64,000 bases of DNA from Neisseria perflava (GTDB taxonomy: Bacteria > Pseudomonadota > Gammaproteobacteria > Burkholderiales > Neisseriaceae), in the NCBI RefSeq assembly GCF_002863305.2, contig NZ_CP136962.1, forward strand, positions 1,488,001-1,552,000, in the 5' to 3' direction. The notes under the pieces are model-generated. The model worked only from the letters and a program-made list of their open reading frames with translations. It made no database searches and had not been told where the DNA came from. The translations under genes and the position numbers were made by a program. Shown here one piece after another: positions 19,182 through 28,140 of this stretch. Numbering within the stretch: position 1 is the first letter of the stretch; each line of letters starts with the position of its first letter.

Positions 19182-19889
19182 AATCAGCGTATTTCCTTGT
19201 ATCGAATATCGCCTTTCCCACCGCACAAGCGTGCAACAAAAAAGCCGATTGATTAAAGAGGTAAGACGGATTCTGTCGTAACAACAATTGCCTGTATAAA
19301 GGCCAAACTGAAGTTGGCCGCTTTGAGAAACTCGGCAGCGTTTCCCCTTCTGCCGGTTTTCTGATTGGAAACGGTCATGGTGTCAGACAGAACCCTTGGA
19401 TGACTTTATATAGGCGATCTGTCCGCGTACCATGTGTCCGGTTATTTTTGACGGAAATGTATCAGAGTCCCTTTTTAATTGATTAGTTCATCCAGAGTTA
19501 AGTTATTTTTGATTTTTATAGCAAAATAAAAATGGTTTTATCTTGCACTGGTTTCCTTTTTGACTTGACAGAGTGAATCCCGCGAAGCCAAAAAGGAGGG
19601 AAATTCTAACACGACATGTCTTTAGCATTCCCTATTTAACTAAATTTACAAAATATACAGAATAAATATCTATAACTGTTTTTAACTTCTTCTAAAAATT
19701 AATAAAATTCGATATTTTCAATATGTATTTTTACAACATGACTACTCATTATATACCGATTATCTTAAAATACTACCGTTTATTTGCAAAATTTAGTATT
19801 TTATTATTGCTTTCACCATCTAAAAACCAATAAAAAAGGCCGTCTGAAAAAATATTTCAGACGGCCTTTTTTTATTAAATGCGTTCTAT
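19182..19889 (-). promoter_or_regulatory. Long leader/intergenic region before the beta-helix gene
   Basis: 708 bases without a convincing gene. From 19250 to 19450 there are several pairable arms: CATGGT with ACCATG (19375-19380 and 19429-19434) enclosing GACAG/CTGTC, CGGCAG/CTGCCG, and GGCCAA/TTGGCC. At 19555-19596 CCTTTTTG pairs with CAAAAAGG. The 19600-19830 part is very AT-rich. A minus-strand TATATA lies near 19408-19413. This looks like a structured 5' leader, but it matches no RNA family I can confirm. Confidence 0.4.
19832..19876 (-). terminator. DUS-pair terminator of ilvE
   Basis: AAAAAAGGCCGTCTGAAA facing TTTCAGACGGCCTTTTTT, with T-runs on both strands, 14 bases after the ilvE stop. 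Confidence 0.9.
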
Positions 19890-20888
19890 TTAACAAACTT
19901 CGACCAACCAGCCGTGTTTGTCTTCTGTCAAACCGTATTGAATGTCGGTAATCGCCTTACGGATTGCGTAACCGCGCTCTTGGCTCTTCACTTCGATTTC
20001 TTTGCCATCAATCACGAAAGAAGTTACCGGAGAAATGACCGCAGCCGTACCGGTCAGAATCGCCTCTGCGCCATTTTCCACAGCTGCTTTCAGCTCATCA
20101 ACGGTAAAGTTGCGTTCGGTAACGGTGTAGCCCAAATCTTTGGCAACAGTCAGTACGGAATCGCGGGTAACGCCGTGCAAGAATTCGTCGGTCAACGGTT
20201 TGGTAATGATTTCATCGCCGTTAATCAGGATAAAGTTGGACGCGCCGGTTTCCTGAACGTCGCCATTCGGGCAGAACAATACTTGGTTTGCACCGTGCTC
20301 TGCTTTGGCTTTCAATACCCAAGGCATGGCGGAAGCGTAGTTGCCGCCGCATTTCACGCGGCCCATATGCGGGGCGCAACGGATGTGTTCGGTTTCCACC
20401 AAGATTTTAACGGGCGAACCGGCTTTGAAATAGTCGCCGACAGGAGAAGCCAGAATGTACAGCAAAGCAGTTTCGGAAGGAGAACCGGCCTTACCGATCA
20501 CAGGGTCGGTACCGATCAAAGTCGGACGCAGGTACAAAGCGGCTGGCGCATCAGGGATTTCCTCGGCGGAGCGTTTGACCAATTCGATCAAAGCATTCAA
20601 ATAAGCTTCCGTTTCAGGACGCGGCAGGTGCAGAATATCTGCGCTTTGCTGCATGCGCGCGATATTGGCGGTCGGGCGGAACATCACGATTTTGCCGTTT
20701 GCCTGACGGAATGCCTTCAAACCTTCAAAACATTCGCTGCCGTAATGCAAAGCATGTGCGCCGGGGGCGAGTGTCAGGTCTTTGGAAGATTGCCATTCTA
20801 CCGGTTGCCATTTACCTTCACGATAAGCGATAACGGGCATTTCAGCGTGGAAAACGCTGCCGAATACGGCTGGGACTGGTCTGCTCAT
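19890..20888 (-). CDS. ilvE: Branched-chain amino acid aminotransferase
   Basis: PLP enzyme for the last step of Leu, Ile and Val synthesis. The product from the ATG at 20888 is 332 residues and starts MSRPVPAVFGSVFHAEMPV, with AAAGG upstream; a longer frame from 20981 is not conserved-looking. Fold-type IV signatures are APGAHALHYGSECFEG near residue 42, the PLP-Lys motif MGRVKCGGNYA near residue 180 and the later QETGASNFIL. Length and motifs match the type II BCAT group. Confidence 0.96.
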   Translation of the reverse strand: MSRPVPAVFGSVFHAEMPVIAYREGKWQPVEWQSSKDLTLAPGAHALHYGSECFEGLKAFRQANGKIVMFRPTANIARMQQSADILHLPRPETEAYLNALIELVKRSAEEIPDAPAALYLRPTLIGTDPVIGKAGSPSETALLYILASPVGDYFKAGSPVKILVETEHIRCAPHMGRVKCGGNYASAMPWVLKAKAEHGANQVLFCPNGDVQETGASNFILINGDEIITKPLTDEFLHGVTRDSVLTVAKDLGYTVTERNFTVDELKAAVENGAEAILTGTAAVISPVTSFVIDGKEIEVKSQERGYAIRKAITDIQYGLTEDKHGWLVEVC

Positions 20889-21100
20889 GATGATTGCCTT
20901 TCTTATTCTGATTTGTAAGATAATAACTAAAGACTGAACAATACGCCTTTCAATATGGGTTTGACAAGTACCCGTCAGCATAAAGACACCGTCCCCCTGC
21001 CGTCTGAAACATGCCGTCCTATCCGAAATCCGGCAAATCGTTTAAACTGATACCATTTTTCAGACGGCCTGCCCCAACCGCAGCCAACCCGGAGTAACCC

Positions 21101-21424
21101 ATGAAACTCATCTCTACCATCATCAAAATCCTGATTCTTCTTGTTTTCCTCCTGCTGGCCATCACCAATACCCACACCGTATCCTTCTTCTACCTGCCTG
21201 GCCAAAACATCAATCTGCCGCTGATTGTCGTGCTTTTCGGTGCATTTATTATCGGCATCGTGTTCGGTATGTTTGCCCTCTTCGGCCGTCTGCTGTCCCT
21301 ACGCAGCGAAAACAACCGCCTGCGCGCCGAAGTAAAAAAACACGCCCACCTTTCCGAAAAAGACCTGACTCCGGTCAAAACCGAAACACCAGCAACGGCT
21401 TCAGAAACCACTCCCAAAGCGTAA
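21101..21424 (+). CDS. lapA: Lipopolysaccharide assembly protein A
   Basis: A 107-residue inner-membrane protein with the LapA (DUF1049) layout: a first membrane helix at residues 4-22, the conserved N-T-H-x-V-x-F-F-Y-L-P-G linker, a second helix at residues 43-62, then a charged cytoplasmic coiled tail. LapA works with LapB and FtsH to control LpxC turnover and LPS assembly. lapB follows 25 bases later, the standard pairing. Confidence 0.9.
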   Translation: MKLISTIIKILILLVFLLLAITNTHTVSFFYLPGQNINLPLIVVLFGAFIIGIVFGMFALFGRLLSLRSENNRLRAEVKKHAHLSEKDLTPVKTETPATASETTPKA

Positions 21425-21449
21425 CGCCACCAATCAATAAAGGAATACC

Positions 21450-22619
21450 ATGGACAACGAATTGTGGGTCATCTTACTGCCCATCGTCCTCCTCCCCGTT
21501 TTCTTCGCTATGGGCTGGTTTGCCGCGCGCGTCGATATGAAGACCGTCCTGAAACAGGCCAAAAGCATACCGGCAGGCTTTTACAAAAGCCTTGACGCCC
21601 TCGTTGACCGCAACAGCGGCCGCGCCGCGCGCGAATTGGCGGAAGTGATCGACCAACAGCCGCAGTCATACGACTTGAACCTGACTTTGGGCAAACTCTA
21701 CCGTCAGCGCGGCGAAAACGATAAAGCCATCAATATGCACCGCGCCCTGCTCGATTCGCCCGACACAGTCAACGAAAAACGCGCGCGCGTGCTTTTTGAA
21801 CTGGCGCAAAACTACCAAAGCGCAGGCTTGGTGGACCGTGCCGAACAAATCTTCCTCGGTCTGCAGGAAGGCGATATGGCACGCGAAGCCCGCCAACACC
21901 TTTTGAGCATCTACCAACAGGACCGCGATTGGGAAAAAGCCATCGAAATGGCGCAACTCTTGAGCCATGACGAACAGACCTACCAGTTTGAAATCGCCCA
22001 GTTCTATTGCGAAATCGCCCAAGCCGCGCTGTTCAAGTCCAACTTCGATGCCGCACGCTACAACATCGGCAAAGCACTCGAAGCCAACAAGAAATGTACG
22101 CGCGCCAACATCATCCTCGGCGACATCGAATACCGTCAGGGCAACTTCCCTGCCGCAGTGGAGGCGTATTCCGCCATCGAGCAGCAAAACCACGCCTATT
22201 TGAGCATGGTCGGCGAAAAACTCTATGAAGCCTATGCCGCGCAAGGCAAACAGGAAGAAGGTCTCAACCGCCTGATCGGCTATATGCAAACCTTCCCCGA
22301 TCTTGACCTGATCAACGTCATCTACGAGAAGGCCCTGCTGCTCAAAGGCGAAACCGAAGCGGCGCAAATCGCTGTCGAACTTGTCCGCCAAAAACCCGAC
22401 CTCAACGGCGTGTACCGCCTGCTTGGCTTAAAACTCAGCAGTATGAATCCGGAGTGGAAAGCCGACACCGATATGATTCGTTCCATTATCGGCCGCCAGC
22501 TGCAAAAAAGCGTCATGTACCGCTGCCGCAACTGCCACTTCAAATCCCAAGTCTTCTTCTGGCACTGCCCAGCCTGCAACAAATGGCAAACCTTTACGCC
22601 GAATAAAATCGAGATTTGA
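21450..22619 (+). CDS. lapB: Lipopolysaccharide assembly protein B (YciM)
   Basis: A 389-residue protein with one N-terminal membrane helix (residues 5-25), a series of TPR units across residues 50-340 and a C-terminal rubredoxin-like metal site with two pairs, CRNC and CPAC. This is the exact domain order of LapB/YciM, which sits on the cytoplasmic face, contacts FtsH and regulates LpxC. It is cotranscribed with lapA. Confidence 0.95.
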   Translation: MDNELWVILLPIVLLPVFFAMGWFAARVDMKTVLKQAKSIPAGFYKSLDALVDRNSGRAARELAEVIDQQPQSYDLNLTLGKLYRQRGENDKAINMHRALLDSPDTVNEKRARVLFELAQNYQSAGLVDRAEQIFLGLQEGDMAREARQHLLSIYQQDRDWEKAIEMAQLLSHDEQTYQFEIAQFYCEIAQAALFKSNFDAARYNIGKALEANKKCTRANIILGDIEYRQGNFPAAVEAYSAIEQQNHAYLSMVGEKLYEAYAAQGKQEEGLNRLIGYMQTFPDLDLINVIYEKALLLKGETEAAQIAVELVRQKPDLNGVYRLLGLKLSSMNPEWKADTDMIRSIIGRQLQKSVMYRCRNCHFKSQVFFWHCPACNKWQTFTPNKIEI

Positions 22620-22636
22620 TAAAGCGTTAAGCATTA

Positions 22637-22676
22637 AAAAAAAGGCCGTCTGAAATCTTTTCAGACGGCCTTTTTA
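22637..22676 (+). terminator. DUS-pair terminator of lapB
   Basis: Inverted AAAGGCCGTCTGAAA pair with a short loop and a TTTTT tail. Confidence 0.88.
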
Positions 22677-22735
22677 TGACAAAGCAAAATATCAAAGCGC
22701 TTCAAAACATGGCTGTACACACCGGCAATATCTGC

Positions 22736-23242
22736 TCAACAACGCTGCTCTGCCCATGCCAACGCCGCTACAATCTGAGCCTCAATATCGGCATTAAATT
22801 CGCCGGTACGGTACGCATCGCGCAATTCTGCGCGACGGGTTTCATCTGCCGCAATCTGGCTCAACACCACTTGCGGAAACTCGTTAAACACAGGCCCGGC
22901 CTCTTCATGACCCATCAAAAACAGCGCAGGAATTTTTTGATTGGCGCGGACGATTTCCTGTTGGCGTGGATTCTCAAAACGGCTGCTGTCGCCAAAATCG
23001 TTTCGGGCAATATAGTTGACGCGGATATTGGGATTCAACTCCGCCATTTTCTGAATAAACGGCACAAATACGCGGCAATCTGGACAATATGGCGCAGCGG
23101 CAAGCAGCCAATTTTGCGGACGGCTGATCTTTTTAACCGCCTCTGCCGTTTGCGCCGACAGCTCGGTCGCCTGATAGAGTTGCTGCTGTTTCAATTTGTC
23201 TTCTTCGGTATCAAAATCCAAATATTCTGCATAAGTAGCCAT
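22736..23242 (-). CDS. Thioredoxin-fold protein
   Basis: A 168-residue soluble protein. WLLAAAPYCPDCRVFVPF carries a C-P-D-C redox pair at the N-terminus of a helix (near residue 52), and KIPALFLMG supplies the cis-Pro strand near residue 104. The fold is thioredoxin-like, with no signal peptide, so it probably acts in the cytoplasm. Substrates are unknown. The gene ends as a single unit 3 bases downstream of recC, so it is likely cotranscribed with recC. Confidence 0.8.
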   Translation of the reverse strand: MATYAEYLDFDTEEDKLKQQQLYQATELSAQTAEAVKKISRPQNWLLAAAPYCPDCRVFVPFIQKMAELNPNIRVNYIARNDFGDSSRFENPRQQEIVRANQKIPALFLMGHEEAGPVFNEFPQVVLSQIAADETRRAELRDAYRTGEFNADIEAQIVAALAWAEQRC

Positions 23243-23245
23243 GCT

Positions 23246-26200
23246 TTACTCCTGTTCTGTTGTATCGGTTTTCCCTGCCACGCCGGTCAAAAGCGGCACA
23301 AGCAGATTGACGACGAGGTTTTCAAATAGCGGCTCATCAAGAGGCGACTCGTCCGAATGGCCAAACACCAGCTTCACTTCGGTATATTCTTTCTGCCCTT
23401 TGCTCATTTTATTGCCATTAAAAACCTCATGGGCTTTTCTCAAGGCGGCATCCCAATCTTCTTTTTTGCTGTACTCCTCCGCAGCGGCAAGGCTGGTTTT
23501 GGCAAAAAACGGCAAGGGGGTATTTTGTCCGATTCGGAAATATACCAGCCATTCTTTCAAAAGTTCTTTTGCTGTTTGTTGCTCGATGGCGGCATAGGTT
23601 TCGGTCTGCCCCAAGCTGACCATATAGGTTTGTCGGTTTTCAACGGATTTAGGGGCAATGGCGCAAAAAATCAAATGCTCCAATAAACGGGCAATGCGGT
23701 TGGGGGCATTGTCTTTTTGATTTAGGAACACAATGCGGCCACATTCGTAAAGATTGCCGATGGTGCCTTGTAAAACCAAGTCGTCAAAATATGCCTCATA
23801 AGGTTCAGACGGCCTTTTGTTACTGCGTATCAACTCGGTATCCACGTTTTTCGCAGATATCTGATACTGCTTCTGCCACAAACCGCCCAATTCGCCTACC
23901 GGCATCAGACTTTCTGCATTCAGCCGAATGGCCGTATCTTCAAAATCTTCACCTTTGCTCCGCGCATCCAAATAGGCATCGGCAATCCGACCTTCATGTT
24001 GCGGCTCAAACGGTTCGGCAGATTCCCATGCGCCGTCCAGATACGGCTGATCCCAGCTTAAATTTTTCTTCAGCCAAACTTTGACAGGGTTACGCCAAAA
24101 ACTGACGAGCTCGCCCTGATGAATGGTTTTGCCCGGTTCTTCCTGACTTAATGCCTCACGGAAAAACGGCTGCGCTTCCGCTTGCGGTTGGTTCAACGCA
24201 TCGGCATAATCTTGGCGCGTACTGAAGAGGCCGTCTGAAAGCGCGTCCTTTTGGAAATAACGGCGCGAAAAAGCCTGCAAAGGATGATGTTTCACCCATT
24301 TCTCCGACAACTCACGCCCGCTTTTCCCCGTCATGGCGGCAATGGTATCCAGCAGCTCACTGATTAACGAAGACGGCGCGAACTCGGCATCATTGCGTAT
24401 ATCGCGGCCGATATAAGACAAATACAGCATTTCGCGCGCGCTGATTAAAGCTTCGAGGAAGAGGTAACGGTCGTCATCGCGGCGGGCGCGGTCGCCTTTT
24501 TTCGGATGTTTGGCAATCAGGTCAAACACCGCTGCTTTGGTATTGCGCGGGAAATCGCCGTCATTCAAACCCAGTAGGCAAACCATTTTAAACGGCAGGC
24601 TGCGCATCGGCACCATACTGCAAAAAGTGATGCCGCCGCTTAAAAATCCGGCTTGGCTTTCGCTGTCCAAAAAGCGGCGGATATGGCGGATAACGGTTTT
24701 ACACGGCAACAATCCGTCAAATTCGGCCAACTGCGCCTCTTCCTGCCATTTCGCCAAAGACTGCTCAAACTGCTGCTTGGCGTATTGGTCGTCCGTATCC
24801 GGAGCAAACAGTTTCTCCAGCAAATCGCGGCAACGCTGCACCCAGCTTTCCACATTGGCAGGCTCTTGCCATTGCGCCGCCATATCAGCCAAAGTACAGA
24901 TAAATTCGGCAAAACCGCTGAACACGTCCAACTGGTTGACATTACTATGCCACGCGCTCACACCCTGCCACATACCGTTGCCGCCTTCAGGCAGCATCCA
25001 GCCCAAGGCCAAACGCTCTACCGCCTGCTGCCAAGTAAAGAGGTTGTCTTTGCCCTCGCGCATGGTTTGGTCCAAACCCCAATGCACATTCAATCCGGCA
25101 ACAGTCTCATGCAGCAGCGGCACATCTTCCTCGCTCAAACCGAAGCGTTGCAACACCAACCGGCTTTCCAGCAAAGGCAAAACCTTGTCCACTTCAAACC
25201 GGCTTTCCAGCAAGTCCAAAGTTTGCGCCAAAGCATACAGCAACGGCTGACGGCGGCTGAGTTTCACATCCGAAATCGAATACGGCAAAGCCTGGCTACC
25301 TGCATGCTCCTGCCCAAAAACGGCTTCGATAAACGGGCTGTACGGCTCGATGTTTGGCGTCAAAACGGCAATATCGTGCGGTTGCCAGTCGGGATTGTTT
25401 TGCAACACCAGCGACAACTCTTCTTTCAAAATCTGCAATTCGCGCAAAGGGCTGTGCGCCACGACGATTTTAACGGAGCCGTCATTCAGCAGCTTGTCCG
25501 GCTCGACACACACTGGATTGCCGTCCGCATCGTGGACTTGAACCAAAACCGACTGCGCGCCTGCTTCGCCTTCTTCCTGTTGATATAAGCGTTCAGACGG
25601 CATGATTAAGTTTTGGATATCGTTTTGCAGGCAATGCAACAAGGTATCGTCTTTTCCCTCTTCATAAACCTGAATATCCTGCTCGGTTTCCACTTCCGAC
25701 AGAAAATCAAAGAAATCGCGTCCCTGCTTGCCCAAAGAAGCCAACAGCGGATGCCCTGCCTGCGACAAGTCCGCCTCATCACCCCTTTTCAAAATCTGCG
25801 CCTCGTCGATAACCTCGCCCCAATATTGGCTGCTCGGATTGAGTGCAAACACAAACACATCGCAATGCTTGGAAATTTGGTGCAGCAGTTGTAAATACAT
25901 CGGCGCCATTGTCGAAATGCCGAATACAAAAAACCTTTGCGGCAAGACCGATTTATCCAACTGCGCCAACAGCTTTTCCCACAAGGCCACGCGGTGCGGC
26001 GCAGATTGGCTGCCATCGTCCAAATAACGCCACAGCCGCGCCTGCCAATCCTCATCATCGCCCAAACCCAGCAGCTTCCCAGCCTGCCACGCATCAATCC
26101 AATCCGGGCGGTACACCAAATATTGGTCGAAAATATCCGCCATCTGTCCGGCAAGCTGATAATCCGCCGATGCCGAACTATGCAAATAACTTTCCAGCTT

Positions 26201-26545
26201 CAAGCGCACGTTTTCGTATTCCGGGGCCGTCTGAAACGCCTCGCTGCGGAACAAATCCAGCAAACGCCAACGCATGACCTCAGGCGAAAACGGGCTGAGC
26301 GGCGGCACATCGGGAACCAATTTACGCATCAGCTGCCACGCCAAACCGGCAGGCAGGCTGAACTTCAAATTCGCCGCCACGCCGAGTTTGCGCGCAAAAA
26401 ACACATTCAGATAACGCCGCATCCCCTGGCTCTGCACCAACACTTCTTCCTGCGCCAATACAGAATCCAAGGGCAAGGCCTGATGAATATGCGCGCACAT
26501 TTCGGCAAGCGCTTCCAAACGGTCGGACTGATAAAGATAAAACAT
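23246..26545 (-). CDS. recC: Exodeoxyribonuclease V gamma subunit
   Basis: Subunit of the RecBCD helicase-nuclease that scans for Chi and holds the 3' strand. 1099 residues from the ATG at 26545, which aligns with the RecC N-terminus (MFYLYQSDRLEALAEM). Visible landmarks are LVQSQGMRRYLN, DLFDQYLVYRPDWIDAW near residue 135, RVALWEKLLAQL and VAHSPLRELQIL near residue 365. An ATG at 26566 would add seven residues. recB and recD are not in this window. An AT-type DUS lies inside (25593-25604). Confidence 0.95.
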   Translation of the reverse strand: MFYLYQSDRLEALAEMCAHIHQALPLDSVLAQEEVLVQSQGMRRYLNVFFARKLGVAANLKFSLPAGLAWQLMRKLVPDVPPLSPFSPEVMRWRLLDLFRSEAFQTAPEYENVRLKLESYLHSSASADYQLAGQMADIFDQYLVYRPDWIDAWQAGKLLGLGDDEDWQARLWRYLDDGSQSAPHRVALWEKLLAQLDKSVLPQRFFVFGISTMAPMYLQLLHQISKHCDVFVFALNPSSQYWGEVIDEAQILKRGDEADLSQAGHPLLASLGKQGRDFFDFLSEVETEQDIQVYEEGKDDTLLHCLQNDIQNLIMPSERLYQQEEGEAGAQSVLVQVHDADGNPVCVEPDKLLNDGSVKIVVAHSPLRELQILKEELSLVLQNNPDWQPHDIAVLTPNIEPYSPFIEAVFGQEHAGSQALPYSISDVKLSRRQPLLYALAQTLDLLESRFEVDKVLPLLESRLVLQRFGLSEEDVPLLHETVAGLNVHWGLDQTMREGKDNLFTWQQAVERLALGWMLPEGGNGMWQGVSAWHSNVNQLDVFSGFAEFICTLADMAAQWQEPANVESWVQRCRDLLEKLFAPDTDDQYAKQQFEQSLAKWQEEAQLAEFDGLLPCKTVIRHIRRFLDSESQAGFLSGGITFCSMVPMRSLPFKMVCLLGLNDGDFPRNTKAAVFDLIAKHPKKGDRARRDDDRYLFLEALISAREMLYLSYIGRDIRNDAEFAPSSLISELLDTIAAMTGKSGRELSEKWVKHHPLQAFSRRYFQKDALSDGLFSTRQDYADALNQPQAEAQPFFREALSQEEPGKTIHQGELVSFWRNPVKVWLKKNLSWDQPYLDGAWESAEPFEPQHEGRIADAYLDARSKGEDFEDTAIRLNAESLMPVGELGGLWQKQYQISAKNVDTELIRSNKRPSEPYEAYFDDLVLQGTIGNLYECGRIVFLNQKDNAPNRIARLLEHLIFCAIAPKSVENRQTYMVSLGQTETYAAIEQQTAKELLKEWLVYFRIGQNTPLPFFAKTSLAAAEEYSKKEDWDAALRKAHEVFNGNKMSKGQKEYTEVKLVFGHSDESPLDEPLFENLVVNLLVPLLTGVAGKTDTTEQE

Positions 26546-26626
26546 AACAGACAATCTAAAAAACAATTGCCCACATTATAATGCCATTAGGACAAATGCT
26601 TCAGCAGAAGCGGCAAACAAAAACAC

Positions 26627-26660
26627 AGGCTGTCTGAAACACATCGCTTCAGACGGCCTA
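26627..26660. repeat. Imperfect inverted DUS pair upstream of recC
   Basis: AGGCTGTCTGAA (one change) faces TTCAGACGGCCT. Confidence 0.65.
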
Positions 26661-26704
26661 AAACAAACCCATCGGCAGCCAATTATTAATTATTTATCGA
26701 CCCC

Positions 26705-26734
26705 TGTACAAACCGGCTTCTCCTATCCTATAAT
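26705..26734 (+). promoter_or_regulatory. Promoter of tRNA-Pro
   Basis: A perfect TATAAT at 26729-26734, with TGTACA at 26705-26710 as a weak -35 (18-base spacer). The tRNA begins 11 bases later. Confidence 0.55.
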
Positions 26735-26744
26735 TTCCCACATT

Positions 26745-26821
<77 letters not shown>

Positions 26822-26826
26822 AATAC

Positions 26827-26857
26827 AAAACCTGCTTGAGTCCAAGCAGGTTTTTTA
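26827..26857 (+). terminator. Terminator of tRNA-Pro
   Basis: AAAACCTGCTTG pairs with CAAGCAGGTTTT around AGTC, ending in T6. Confidence 0.92.
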
Positions 26858-26869
26858 CATTCGGCAAGC

Positions 26870-27748
26870 CTATATTTCCGGCGGGAAAGGCGCGCCTTCG
26901 GGATGTTTGTAGCGATTGTACATAAACAAATATTGTTCCGGAAAACGGCGTATCCAATATTCGGTATTTTCATTGATCACGCGCGCGTCGTTCTCCTTAT
27001 CGCCGTTCAATTCGCCGCGCAAAGGCTCGATGTGCAGGACAAAGCCTTTGCCGTCGGGCAAACGCTCGCCGCAGAAAAACAAAGCCTTTACGCCTTTGAC
27101 TTGCGCCAGCTTGCCCGCCAACGTCATGGTGTAGGCAGGTTTGCCGAAAAAGTCTACCCACACGCCGTCGCCGCCTTCTTCCGGAGACGGCACATGATCC
27201 GGCAACACAATGGTCGCTTCGCCGCCGCGCAGCGCTTTGATGATTTGTTTGACGCCCTGAATACTGGTCGGCGCAGTCTTGCCTTTGCCGCGCACGCGCC
27301 CTGCCTGCATCACCGCATCAAAAGCCTTGATTTTAGGCGGTTTGTACATCGCCGTCAGCGGAAACGGCAGTTGCTGGCTGATGTAGCGGCCCGCCAAATC
27401 ATAGCTGCCGATGTGCGGCGTGATAAACAGCAAACCTTCACCCGCGCTCAAGGCCGTCTGAACATGTTCCCAACCATTGACGCTGACAAACAGGTTTTCA
27501 ATTTCCTCAGGTCGTCTGAAAAACGCCACCGGCAATTCCAAGCCACCTTTTGCCGTTTCACGAAAAACTTTTTTTACCGCCTCGTCCGTCGGGTTCAATC
27601 CGGCAAGTTTCATGTTTTCGAATACCCGCCGGCGATCTTTCGACAGCACGCGGAAACCCAAACTGCCGAGTAGGTTGCCTAATTTGTGCAACCAAGCCAA
27701 AGGCAGCGCGGCCAAAAATTTAAAAACAAAGGTAACAAGCGTTTGCAT
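26870..27748 (-). CDS. lpxL: Lipid A late acyltransferase (LpxL/HtrB family)
   Basis: A 292-residue inner-membrane acyltransferase that adds a secondary acyl chain to lipid A. There is an N-terminal hydrophobic anchor (residues 5-22), then [13 protein letters not shown] with the catalytic H-x4-D near residue 111, [20 protein letters not shown] with the second acyltransferase block, and [10 protein letters not shown] near residue 200. The product resembles the second LpxL paralogue found beside metK in pathogenic Neisseria; the exact paralogue is not settled here. It diverges from the metK leader. Confidence 0.85.
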   Translation of the reverse strand: MQTLVTFVFKFLAALPLAWLHKLGNLLGSLGFRVLSKDRRRVFENMKLAGLNPTDEAVKKVFRETAKGGLELPVAFFRRPEEIENLFVSVNGWEHVQTALSAGEGLLFITPHIGSYDLAGRYISQQLPFPLTAMYKPPKIKAFDAVMQAGRVRGKGKTAPTSIQGVKQIIKALRGGEATIVLPDHVPSPEEGGDGVWVDFFGKPAYTMTLAGKLAQVKGVKALFFCGERLPDGKGFVLHIEPLRGELNGDKENDARVINENTEYWIRRFPEQYLFMYNRYKHPEGAPFPPEI

Positions 27749-27825
27749 AAGGTTTTACCAAAATGAAGTGGACAGATTGTAAACGAAACAGGCCGTCTGA
27801 ACAAAACAGACTTCGGGCAAATATA

Positions 27826-27854
27826 TTGCGGCACACCTGCTTTTCTGCTACTAT
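27826..27854 (+). promoter_or_regulatory. Promoter of the RNA element before metK
   Basis: TTGCGG at 27826-27831 and TACTAT at 27849-27854 with a 17-base spacer. The start would fall near 27861. Confidence 0.6.
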
Positions 27855-27860
27855 CCGCGC

Positions 27861-27982
27861 TGCATTAAGAGTTGGGAATTCCATGCCAACCTGCTTTTCA
27901 AACGGAAAGGTAAGGTGGACGGTTGAAAAACCGATGTGGCTCGCCAGAGCAATCCAAACCCGCTTAATGCGGGAATTTTTTT
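27861..27982 (+). ncRNA. Candidate small RNA or attenuating leader upstream of metK
   Basis: About 120 bases bounded by a good promoter and by a terminator CCCGC-TTAAT-GCGGG followed by T7 (27959-27982). Pairable elements inside are GTTGG/CCAAC (27871-27875 with 27886-27890), ACCT/AGGT, CGGTT-GAAA-AACCG with a GNRA tetraloop (27920-27933) and GCTC-GCCA-GAGC (27939-27950). GTTGGGA could also pair with TCCAAAC next to the terminator and close a multibranch. No coding frame of note is seen. It matches no riboswitch consensus I can recognise, including the SAM classes. Confidence 0.5.
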
Positions 27983-28140
27983 GCCTGTAAGAAACGTGCA
28001 ACAGGATTCCGAAACAGCAGGCAAGTGCGAATGTTTCTCACTTGTATAGAGAAAAAGCGGAGTTTTTGTTATGATTTCCGCTGTCCGAAATAAAAGGCCG
28101 TCTGAAAACACAGCAGCCTGTTTTTAATGAAAGAATAGCA

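Larger units (their letters stand above)
27749..28140. promoter_or_regulatory. Intergenic region between the divergent lpxL and metK genes
   Basis: 392 bases. They hold a DUS at 27790-27801, a promoter at 27826-27854, a terminated RNA element at about 27861-27982, a stem GCCTG/CAGGC between about 27983 and 28022, and a second DUS at 28095-28106 in the metK leader. Confidence 0.6.

Noticed and set aside
19250..19290. RNase P RNA, suggested by a minus-strand ACGACAGAA segment
   Set aside because: The essential 5' GAGGAAAGTCC and other conserved RNase P regions are missing from the surrounding 400 bases.
27861..27982. SAM riboswitch or SRP RNA upstream of metK
   Set aside because: No SAM-class core and no GGAAGGAAGCA-type SRP loop can be found; it is kept as an unclassified RNA.
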